The translations under genes and the position numbers were made by a program. This document shows, in pieces, positions 1 through 7,700 of a stretch of DNA of 32,238 nt; position 1 is the first letter of the stretch, and the number at the start of each line of letters is the position of its first letter. The notes under the pieces were generated by a model. That model did not search any database, was not told where the DNA came from, and was given only the letters and a program-made list of their open reading frames with translations. The stretch is from JBKEDH01 sp047975295 (GTDB lineage: Bacteria > Bacteroidota > Bacteroidia > Flavobacteriales > Flavobacteriaceae), in assembly GCA_047975295.1 (NCBI GenBank), contig JBKEDH010000039.1:1-32238 (forward strand), written 5' to 3'.

Positions 1-1
1 A

Positions 2-70
2 ACACCCAAAATACGTGTACAAATATGTTTAAAGGCATATCGTAGTCGAGGTGTTACTTTATGGGTGTAA
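2..70 (+). CDS. C-terminal end of an unidentified upstream gene (partial)
   Basis: An open frame enters from the left edge and ends with TAA at 68-70, giving 22 residues that finish in RSRGVTLWV. The other two forward frames stop earlier. Use of CGT for arginine resembles the neighbouring housekeeping genes. Too little is present to name a family, and the frame could be open by chance. Confidence 0.35.
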   Translation, partial: TPKIRVQICLKAYRSRGVTLWV

Positions 71-89
71 ACTAATAGCATTTGGGTAC

Positions 90-196
90 TTGGTTGTTGG
101 TTGTTGGTTGTTGGTTGTTGGTTGTTGGTTGTTGGTTGTTGGTTGTTGGTTGTTGGTTGTTGGTTGTTGGTTGTTGGTTGTTGGTTGTTGGTTGTT
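90..196. repeat. Perfect heptanucleotide tandem array (TTGGTTG)15
   Basis: Fifteen exact copies of the 7-bp unit TTGGTTG plus two extra bases, with no mismatch over 107 bp. It starts 20 bp after the apparent stop codon of the left-edge gene and lies outside any gene I can support. The perfect identity suggests recent expansion by strand slippage, so copy number may differ between strains. Confidence 0.97.
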
Positions 197-348
197 AAAG
201 GTGTTCGTTTTACACTATATAATCTAAGGTTTTAACTTTTATTTTTTAGTCTGAAAGTTGAAAGCAAGAAGTAAAAAATCTCGATTTTTGATTCCTGATT
301 CTAACAAATTTTTCATTTTTAGTTTTTCACTTTTCACTTAAAAAAGAG

Positions 349-369
349 ATGCTTCGATAAGCTCAGCAT
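349..369. repeat. Short REP-like palindromic element
   Basis: The 21-bp string ATGCTTCGATAAGCTCAGCAT has outer arms ATGCT/AGCAT and an inner GCTT-CGAT-AAGC hairpin. From memory, its reverse complement (a string like ATGCTGAGCTTATCGAAGCAT) is a common dispersed intergenic element in Bacteroidota. Only one copy is visible in this window. Confidence 0.5.
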
Positions 370-412
370 AACACAGCACTTTCAATTCTCTATTTTCTAA
401 AATAAGAAAGTC

Positions 413-426
413 TTGGTTCTTGGCTC
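413..426 (+). repeat. Degenerate heptamer pair TTGGTTC-TTGGCTC
   Basis: Two adjacent 7-bp units resemble the unit of the array at 90-196. A three-unit version in the opposite orientation lies at 4497-4517. The flanking bases (roughly 405-445) also resemble the reverse complement of 4535-4580, so this is probably a worn copy of a dispersed intergenic repeat. Confidence 0.5.
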
Positions 427-479
427 ATTATTCTTATAAATTTTCACTTTCAACTTTCCTAACGTAATACTCGTTAATT

Positions 480-1178
480 TTACAATAGAGCCTCATCGGC
501 AAAACTAAAATATTCATTTTCAGTTACAATAATATGATCATGCACTTTTATATCCAAACTTTGCGCCGCTTGTTTTAATCTTTGAGTAATTTTTATATCG
601 GCTTCACTAGCTTTTAAATTTCCAGATGGGTGGTTATGCACCAAAATTAAAGCAGTTGCCCCTACTTCCAGAGCTGTTTTTAATACCAAACGCACATCGA
701 CCACTGTACCAGAAATACCACCTTTACTCAATTGGTTTTTCTGAATAATTTTATTGGAATTGTTTAAATAGATAATCCAAAACTCTTCGTGTTCCAGTTC
801 GCCAACAATAGGCTGCATAAGTTCGAAAACGGCAACACTCGAAGTAATTTTCTTTTTTTCCAAAGCTTCTTCTCCCCTACGCCTTCTACCAAGTTCCAAA
901 GCTGCAACAATGGTTATGGCCTTTGCTTCTCCAATACCTTTAAAGGCCATAAGCTGGGCAACAGACATTTTTCCCAAGGCATTTAAGTTATTATCGGCAC
1001 TTGCCAAAATACGTTTACATAAGGCCACGGCACTTTCGTTACGACTGCCCGAACCAATTAAAATGGCCACCAATTCGGCATCGCTCAATACACTTTTCCC
1101 TTTGTTCAATAATTTTTCACGAGGTTTATCATCCTCCGACCAATTTTTTATTGAAAATGAAGTCTTTTTTTCGGACAT
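480..1178 (-). CDS. radC: RadC family JAB-domain protein
   Basis: This 232-residue protein has the usual RadC layout: an N-terminal helical domain with a helix-hairpin-helix segment (FKGIGEAKA, about 79-87), then a C-terminal JAB/MPN metalloprotease-like domain. The zinc-binding motif is intact as H181-N-H183-P-S-G with D194. The family was once linked to DNA repair, but that role is doubtful and no substrate is known; homologues are often induced with competence or carried by mobile elements. The ATG at 1178 gives the normal N-terminus. It is divergent from the DUF1569 gene across a 50-bp spacer. The family call is firm and the function is open. Confidence 0.93.
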   Translation of the reverse strand: MSEKKTSFSIKNWSEDDKPREKLLNKGKSVLSDAELVAILIGSGSRNESAVALCKRILASADNNLNALGKMSVAQLMAFKGIGEAKAITIVAALELGRRRRGEEALEKKKITSSVAVFELMQPIVGELEHEEFWIIYLNNSNKIIQKNQLSKGGISGTVVDVRLVLKTALEVGATALILVHNHPSGNLKASEADIKITQRLKQAAQSLDIKVHDHIIVTENEYFSFADEALL

Positions 1179-1228
1179 TTGATAAATCTACGTAATATTT
1201 ACAAAAAATAAAACCGCTTTTACCAACA

Positions 1229-1681
1229 ATGAAATCTATTTTTGAAAACGAAGCCAAAATCGAAATCCTTAACCGTTTAGATGTATTAAACGAATCGACA
1301 ACCGGCAAATGGGGAAAAATGACTGTTAACCAAATGTTACCACACTGCCGAAAACCCATTGAGTTAGCCCTTGATGAACTATCGCTAAAAAAGCCCAATT
1401 TTTTAATGGGATTGGTACTTAAAATGGTTGCTCCTTCTTTGTACAACGATAAAGTTTGGAAACCGGGTACACCAACAGCTAAAGAATTTGTTATTACCAA
1501 TCCAGAAGCCTTTAGCGATGAAAAAACAAAGCTAAAAGAAAAAATAGAACAGATAAGCCAATCGAAATCGTATTTTGAACCCAGTAAAAAGCACCCGTAT
1601 TTTGGCACACTTACTGCCGAACAATGGGGAAAATCGGTCTATAAACATCTCGATTACCATCTCAAACAATTTGGCACTTAA
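1229..1681 (+). CDS. DUF1569 family protein (DinB-like fold)
   Basis: This 150-residue soluble protein matches the DUF1569 pattern: an N-terminal IxxRLxxLxxxTxxxWGKMxxNQML segment (about 10-37, ending MLPHCRKPIELAL), a central FxxGLVLKM region, and a C-terminal HPYFGxLTAEQWGxxxYKHLDYHLKQF stretch (about 124-148). The histidines H40, H139 and H143 could form a metal site like that of DinB/YfiT-fold proteins. No biochemical role is established for the family. It is a single gene read away from radC, with no signal peptide or membrane segment. Confidence 0.85.
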   Translation: MKSIFENEAKIEILNRLDVLNESTTGKWGKMTVNQMLPHCRKPIELALDELSLKKPNFLMGLVLKMVAPSLYNDKVWKPGTPTAKEFVITNPEAFSDEKTKLKEKIEQISQSKSYFEPSKKHPYFGTLTAEQWGKSVYKHLDYHLKQFGT

Positions 1682-1694
1682 TGGAGTGGTTTAA

Positions 1695-1716
1695 ACTTTT
1701 CTATTTGCTAAAAAAA
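1695..1716 (+). repeat. Dispersed 22-bp repeat, copy 1
   Basis: The string ACTTTTCTATTTGCT followed by seven A occurs here, 14 bp after the DUF1569 stop, and again exactly at 13906-13927. A 13-bp partial match (GACTTTTCTATTT, shared with copy 2) is at 24796-24808. All three are intergenic. Confidence 0.6.
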
Positions 1717-1811
1717 ACAGTTTTTTGTCTATGCAAAAAGAAAACGTAAGCATAGTCTAAGTTGGCGGTAATTTAACAGCAACAAACAGAAAAACTTTAA
1801 AAAGAAAAAAG

Positions 1812-1819
1812 TATCTTCG
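1812..1819 (+). promoter_or_regulatory. Possible -7 box for the Fic gene
   Basis: TATCTTCG lies 22 bp before the Fic start codon. It is one base off the Bacteroidota -7 consensus TAnnTTTG, and no clear -33 TTTG is seen. This is a weak call. Confidence 0.3.
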
Positions 1820-1841
1820 TTCTAATAAATTATATTTAATA

Positions 1842-2558
1842 ATGAAACTTTTAGAAATATTACAAGAAGAAAAATTGAGCAATCTAAAAGGTGGAATTTA
1901 TCATAAAACTCAAATAAAACTTACTTATAACACAAATAGAATCGAAGGCAGTAAGTTATCCGAAGAACAAACAAGATATATTTATGAAACCAACACACTG
2001 TTTACTGAAAATGGTGAAAATACGGCTAACATTGATGATATTATTGAAACAGTGAATCACTTTCAATGTTTTGATTATATGCTTACAATAGCAAAAGAAC
2101 CTTTGTCAGAAAAACACATAAAAGAATTTCATAAAATTTTAAAGCTGAATACTTCAGATTCTAAAAAAGGATGGTTTAATGTTGGAGAATATAAATTAAA
2201 ACCTAATGTTGTTGGAGGAATTGAAACTTCAAAACCTAATGAGGTAAAAAAGCACATTAACAGTTTATTGAAAGACTATAATAAAAAAGAAAATATTGAC
2301 ATTTATGACATCATAAATTTTCATTATGAGTTTGAAACAATTCACCCATTTCAAGATGGAAATGGAAGAGTTGGAAGACTTATAATGTTTAAAGAATGTC
2401 TTAAAAACGGCATAGTTCCATTTATAATAGAAGACGAATTTAAGTTTTTTTATTACAGAGGATTATCTGAATATCCAAAAATTAAAGATTATTTGACAGA
2501 CACTTGTCTATCTGCACAGGATAATTATAAAGAATTAATGAACTATTTTTTGAGATAG
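1842..2558 (+). CDS. Fic domain protein (AMP transferase type)
   Basis: This 238-residue Fic protein carries the full active-site motif HPFQDGNGRVGR at 168-179, with catalytic His168 and the phosphate-binding GNGR loop. Fic enzymes usually transfer AMP from ATP to a target hydroxyl. An N-terminal inhibitory motif [S/T]xxxE[G/N] is present as TNRIEG (31-36), so this looks like a class II Fic that carries its own inhibitory helix and needs no separate antitoxin. All six arginines (33, 45, 176, 179, 206, 238) use AGA, unlike the mixed CGT/CGC/AGA use of neighbouring core genes, which suggests recent acquisition. It lies in an accessory patch beside an inverted-repeat element and a broken gene. 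The target is unknown. Confidence 0.93.
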   Translation: MKLLEILQEEKLSNLKGGIYHKTQIKLTYNTNRIEGSKLSEEQTRYIYETNTLFTENGENTANIDDIIETVNHFQCFDYMLTIAKEPLSEKHIKEFHKILKLNTSDSKKGWFNVGEYKLKPNVVGGIETSKPNEVKKHINSLLKDYNKKENIDIYDIINFHYEFETIHPFQDGNGRVGRLIMFKECLKNGIVPFIIEDEFKFFYYRGLSEYPKIKDYLTDTCLSAQDNYKELMNYFLR

Positions 2559-2569
2559 AAAAATAAAAA

Positions 2570-2709
2570 CCTGCACACAACAATGGCTATAAACAATTGG
2601 GGCGAAAGTGACAAAACGAAACTATAAACATAAAACGAAGGTCGGTGTTAAACCGAAAAGTTAAAGCATAAAAACCCCAACTACTCATAGCCCAACCGTT
2701 GTGTGTAAT
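2570..2709. repeat. ~140-bp imperfect inverted-repeat element (cassette-junction-like)
   Basis: The left arm (2570-2602, starting CCTGCACACAACAATGG) and the right arm (2677-2709, ending AACCGTTGTGTGTAATG) are imperfect reverse complements. They share CACACAAC, CTAT and TTGGGG blocks with small offsets. Between them are about 75 bp with a small internal hairpin (TCGGT-GTTAA-ACCGA, 2642-2656). The element sits between the Fic stop and the start of an acetyltransferase remnant. The folded form with extra unpaired bases recalls integron attC sites, but the canonical 7-bp attC core was not found. I recall similar GCACACAAC...GTTGTGTG elements between small accessory genes in other Bacteroidota. 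Confidence 0.75.
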
Positions 2710-2743
2710 GTAAAAAAACACGCCCAAATTGAAAGTTTAAATA

Positions 2744-3078
2744 ATGAACAATGATTTTTCAACAATAAAAACTAACCGACTTTTATTACGTGAAATAACT
2801 AATTTAGACCTTAAAAATATCTTGAACGGACTTTCAAATCCGGATGTTATTAAACATTACGGAATTAGTTTTAACAATTTCTATCAAAAACAGAATAAAA
2901 AGGTTAGAGGAAAAATCCAACACGTTCTTGAATTGATAAAACAAGTTGAACGTGTTCACAAAAAATTTATGGATAACACAGAACCCCAACAGTATCCAAT
3001 AACCTTGAATTTGATATGGAAAAGGAACTGCTTTTATTAATGCAGAAAACCGAACAACTAAACAATAACATACAACTG
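2744..3078 (+). pseudogene. GNAT acetyltransferase remnant joined to another gene fragment, frameshifted
   Basis: The first ~45 residues (IKTNRLLLREITNLDLKNIL...NPDVIKHYGIS) read as the N-terminus of a RimJ/RimL-type GNAT acetyltransferase, but the acetyl-CoA-binding core is missing. The frame then enters a charged helical stretch (KIQHVLELIKQVERVHKKF) unlike GNAT. The annotated frame stops at 3040, while a -1 shift near 2991-2995 continues sensibly as NNLEFDMEKELLLLMQKTEQ up to about 3078, just before the mpl stop. I read this as two gene fragments joined and then frameshifted. A short functional protein cannot be excluded. Confidence 0.6.
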
Positions 3079-3081
3079 AGC

Positions 3082-4434
3082 CTAAAACAAGGTTTTTACC
3101 ATTTCAAAATCAAGTCCGCCATAATTGCCCGAGCTCATTAAAAGCAAGGCTTTATCGTTAAAATCCTGGGCAAAAAGAAAATCTTTAAAATCCGACGGAT
3201 CGGTGTAAACAATTAAATCGTCACGTTCGAAGGCTCTAACTATCTGTTCGTGGGTTACCGGTTCCAACTTTTTAATTTCAACAGCATGTGGCGAATAAAA
3301 CACCACAGCAACATCGGCTGCATTTAAAGTCTCCTTATACTCTTTTAAAAAATTGGCATTTAAACTACTATAGGTATGCAATTCCAAACAGGCCATTAAT
3401 GCCCGATTTTGGTATTGTTCTTTCACCGCTCTTGTTGTGGCCTCAACCTTACTTGGCGAATGGGCAAAATCTTTAAATGCTACACTATTGGGCGTTTCCA
3501 CTATTTTTTCGAGACGTTTGCTTGCTCCTTTAAAAGAGGCAATGGCTTCGTAAAAATCATCCTCATCAACCCCCATGTGTTGGCATATCCATTTTGCACC
3601 TGCCAAATTGTTCAAATTATGTTTCCCAAAAACTTCAATAGGCATATAACCTTCGGACGTTTCCAAAAGGGTTACACCATTTTCTACATTATATTTTGGT
3701 GTATGGTAGGCAATTTTTCTAATGGGGTTTTCGCTAACTTCAACTACACGCTTTAGTTCGGCATCTTCTTCATTGTAATTAATACTACCACCTTTAACAA
3801 TACTATCCACAAAAATTCGGAACTGTTCCAAATAATTTTCAAAAGTGGGAAAAACATTTATATGGTCCCAAGCAATACCACTCAACAATGCGATATTAGG
3901 TCTATACAAATGGAATTTAGGCCGCCTATCTAAGGGAGAACTTAAATACTCGTCACCTTCCAAAACCATAAATTCGTTCTCGTCGGTAATTTTTACCATG
4001 ACATCAAACCCATCAAGTTGGGCTCCTACCATAAAATCGACATCACGATCATGGTAGTGCATTACATGCAAAATCATAGAAGTAATGGTTGTTTTTCCAT
4101 GACTTCCCCCAATAACCACACGAGTTTTATTTTTAGATTGTTCGTACAAAAACTCTGGATACGAATAGATTTTAACACCCAATTCCTGGGCTTTAAGCAA
4201 TTCGGGATTATCGGCCTTGGCGTGCATACCCAATACTACGGCATCCAAATTGGTTGTTATTTTTTCGGGAAACCAACCAAATTGTTCCGGCAACAGTGCT
4301 CTGCTTTCCAATCGTGATTTCGATGGTTCGAAAATCACGTCGTCGCTGCCCGTTACCCGATAGCCCTTGTTAAGTAATGCAATAGCCAAATTGTGCATGG
4401 CCGAACCACCAATAGCGATAAAATGTATGTTCAT
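3082..4434 (-). CDS. mpl: UDP-N-acetylmuramate:L-Ala-gamma-D-Glu-meso-DAP ligase (Mpl type)
   Basis: This cytoplasmic Mur-ligase family enzyme is predicted to attach recycled murein tripeptide to UDP-MurNAc using ATP. It opens with a Rossmann segment (MNIHFIAIGGSAMHNLA), followed by the ATP P-loop GSHGKTT at 110-116, a central domain, and the C-terminal Mur domain with FKDFAHSPSKVEAT. I chose the ATG at 4434, giving 450 residues. The longer open frame to 4503 adds 23 residues before the Rossmann fold and would cover the candidate promoter. Mpl is favoured over MurC by the GGSAMHNLA start and by FAHSPSKV in place of MurC's YGHHP pattern. It converges on the broken acetyltransferase gene. Confidence 0.88.
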   Translation of the reverse strand: MNIHFIAIGGSAMHNLAIALLNKGYRVTGSDDVIFEPSKSRLESRALLPEQFGWFPEKITTNLDAVVLGMHAKADNPELLKAQELGVKIYSYPEFLYEQSKNKTRVVIGGSHGKTTITSMILHVMHYHDRDVDFMVGAQLDGFDVMVKITDENEFMVLEGDEYLSSPLDRRPKFHLYRPNIALLSGIAWDHINVFPTFENYLEQFRIFVDSIVKGGSINYNEEDAELKRVVEVSENPIRKIAYHTPKYNVENGVTLLETSEGYMPIEVFGKHNLNNLAGAKWICQHMGVDEDDFYEAIASFKGASKRLEKIVETPNSVAFKDFAHSPSKVEATTRAVKEQYQNRALMACLELHTYSSLNANFLKEYKETLNAADVAVVFYSPHAVEIKKLEPVTHEQIVRAFERDDLIVYTDPSDFKDFLFAQDFNDKALLLMSSGNYGGLDFEMVKTLF

Positions 4435-4454
4435 TACATGTGTTTTATAGTGCG

Positions 4455-4462
4455 TAAAGATA
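4455..4462 (-). promoter_or_regulatory. Candidate -7 box for mpl
   Basis: On the minus strand this reads TATCTTTA, one base off TAnnTTTG, 20 bp before the chosen ATG at 4434. It supports that start over the longer open frame. No clear -33 element was found. Confidence 0.4.
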
Positions 4463-4496
4463 CGGATTGAAGTGGAAAATGGAAAGTGGAAATATA

Positions 4497-4517
4497 GAAC
4501 CAAGAGGCAAGAACCAT
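4497..4517 (-). repeat. Three degenerate heptamers, inverted relative to the 413-426 tract
   Basis: Read on the minus strand as ATGGTTC-TTGCCTC-TTGGTTC, this has the same 7-bp period and similar sequence to the tract at 413-426 and the array at 90-196. It lies between mpl and the alpha-2-macroglobulin gene. Confidence 0.5.
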
Positions 4518-4712
4518 GATTTTTCCTGTTTTTAACGGATAAAATAGAGAAAATTTATTAGAATAAGAAACCAAGACTTCCAGACTTTTTACAAACAACA
4601 AACCTCAAACACTTAAAAAACAACCATATTAACTCACTAAAATCAACCATTTACGCATTACATATTGTTTGGAATAATTTTTGACAGTATTTTAGCTACA
4701 AAAAAATAAAAG

Positions 4713-7700
4713 ATGAAATACCTATATACCGGACTCATGTTACTACTTTTTGCTCATTTCGCCCAAGCACAGACCCCAAATTACGAAAGCCTTTGGGAAC
4801 AAGTTGAAAAATTTGAAATTGAAGGCCTGCCTAAATCAGCTTTAAATGTGGTTGAGGACATAACCGTTCTTGCAAAAAAAGAAAAAAACGCATCTCAGCT
4901 TATAAAAACCATGCTGTTTAAAAGCAAATTTGCCTTGATTTTAGAAGAAGATGCGCAACTAAGCATTGTAAACAATTTTAAAGTTGAAATTGCAGCCAGC
5001 ACGTTCCCCGAAAAAAATATCCTGCACAGTATTTTGGCCGGGCTATATTGGCAATATTATATCCAAAACCGTTGGCAATTTTACAACCGTACCAAAACCG
5101 ACAAAAAAGTAGATGCCGAAGATTTTAGAACTTGGGATTTGGAAACCTTATTTAACGAAATACACCAACAATACCAACTATCCTTACAAAACGGATTACT
5201 ATTGCAATTAGAGCCTTTACAACAGTATGATACGTTACTTCACACACAAAAAAACTCGAAAACATATCGTCCAACACTTTTTGATTTTTTAAACCACGAA
5301 GCTTTAAATTTTTATAAAACCGACGAAACATATCTTAGTAAACCTGCTTATAAATTTGAAATTGACAATCCTAATTTTCTATATCCTGCCAAAACTTTTT
5401 CAGAATTAAAAATAACATCTAAAGACACCAGTTCTCTTCAGCTCAATGCGTTAAAAATTTATCAGGATTTAATCCAATTCCATTTAAAAGACCACAAACC
5501 TCAAGCTTTGGTCGATATAAATATAGAACGTCTTGATTTTATACAAAACCATGCTATTTTTAACAATGCCGACAGTACCCTGCTTAAAACCTACAACACC
5601 GAAATAGATTATTTAGACAATAAGGAAACTGCAGCCTTATACCAATACGAGATAGCATCTATTTACTATCGGCAAGCTAAAACATATCAACCCAAAATAA
5701 ACGAAGAGTATCGCTGGAAAGCCAAAGAAGCCTTAGAGGTCTGTAATGGTATTATTTCGAAATTTCCAGAGAGCGAAGCCAGCCAAAAAAGTACTGCATT
5801 AAAGGCACAAATAGAATTGCCAAGTTTAGGGATTATGTCCGAAAAACATTTACCCATAAATCAATTTGGACGTTTACTTATAACCTACAACAATATAGAA
5901 CAGTTATCCTTTAGCGCCTATTCTATAAGCAAATCACAATTAAAAAAGCTTTCTAATATTTACCAAAAGGAAGAACAGTTAGGCTTTATTAAAACATTAA
6001 AGGCAACTACCCAATGGAACGCTACATTACATAACGAAAACGATTACCAAACCCACACAACCGAAGTAGCCATACCCAAATTAAACAACGGATTTTATAT
6101 TATTTTTGCAAGTTTGGATAGCGATACAAATGTGTTTGCCTATACCGATATACAAATTACTAATATTGTAATGACCGATACCAATGAAGCGAACCACACC
6201 CTTTTTCAAGCTATAGACCGTAATACCGGAAAACCATTGGCTAATGCCGATATTAAGCTGCAATTTCCCAACTACGACAACAAAACTGAAGTCAGAAATT
6301 TTATAACCGACAAAAACGGTGAGATTAAAGTTGAAAAAAAAGCGTATCGTTACCAAAACGTTTCGGCCAAAATAAATTATCAGAACGATATTGCTTATTT
6401 TGGCGACTATTATATAAGCCACCATTATAACAACCCAAATAAAGGTATTAACTACCAAGGTTTTATTTTTACCGACCGGAGCATTTATCGTCCAGGTCAA
6501 ACCGTATATTTCAAAGCAATTATTTTAGAGTCTGAAAAAGGAAAATCGAACGTTTTGCCTAATGCACCGCTTAATGTAACTTTGCACGATGTTAACGGGC
6601 AAGAAGTAAGTACACTTCAATTTAAAACCAATGATTTTGGTTCAGTTACGGGCGAATTTATATTACCCAAAGCCGGACTTACCGGACAATTTCACATCAA
6701 AATACAATCTAACAAACACCTTGTTAACACTTATCAATATTTTTCGGTAGAAGAATACAAACGTCCTAAGTTCGAAACCCAATTTACACCCATTACCGAA
6801 ACCTTTAAAATTAACGATTCGATTACAATTAAAGGAAAGGCCATGGCCTATGCGGGCAGTAATATTACCGATGCCAAAGTAGTATATCGAGTACACCGAA
6901 AAGTACAATACCCGCATTGGTATTTTTGGTACCGCCCTTGGTTTAATAGCGAACCACAAGAAATAACACATGGCGAAAGTACCACTAACGAAAAAGGCGA
7001 ATTCGATATTACTTTTAAAGCCTTGCCCGACCAAAGCGTCGATAAAAGCAGTCTGCCTATTTTTAATTATGAGGTAACGGCCGACGTTACAGATTTAAAT
7101 GGCGAGACCAGAAGTACCACAACCATTGTAAACGTAGGTTACCATGCTTTGGTTGCCAATATAACTGTGGACGAAAAACTGGATAAAACAAAAAACGAAC
7201 ACAATATTGCCATCGATACAAAAAACCTTAATGGTGAATTTATTCCGGCCAAAGGAACCGTTAAAATCTATAAACAAAAGGCTCCGATAGATGTTTTACG
7301 AATACGTCCTTGGAAAGCTCCCGATTATCAAAGTTTTTCAAAAGAAGAATTTAAAAACATGTTTCCACACGATGCCTATGCCAACGAGGATAAAAGTGAA
7401 TATTGGGAAAAGGACCTTTTGGTTTTTGAAAAGGAATTCAATACCGAAAAATCAAAAAATATTGCCTTGGGCAATATAAAAAAATGGGAATCCGGTCTAT
7501 ACCTTATCGTTTTAGAAAGCAAAGATAAATTTGGACAATTAGTTAAAGACGAAACAAAAACTATCCTTTACAGTAATGAAGACAAAATCTTGGCCGACAA
7601 ACAACTGTTTAGCATTACAACCAACAAAGCCAATTACAGTACCAACGAAACTGCAAAAATAACCTTAGCTTCGGCAGCTAAAGAACTACATGTTTTGGTT

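Noticed and set aside
90..196. Heptamer array as a CRISPR or phase-variable coding repeat
   Set aside because: There are no spacers between units, and no supported gene frame passes through it.
2570..2709. Integron attC site
   Set aside because: The arms end in CACACAAC and GTTGTGTG, which do not fit the attC core RYYYAAC/GTTRRRY, and no integron integrase is in the window. It is kept as an inverted-repeat element only.
6081..6500. 139-residue open frame antisense to the alpha-2-macroglobulin gene
   Set aside because: It is rich in V, I, F and Y as expected for the reverse complement of an A-rich coding strand, has no family motif, and lies fully inside a well-supported gene. The same applies to the other long antisense frames in this gene.
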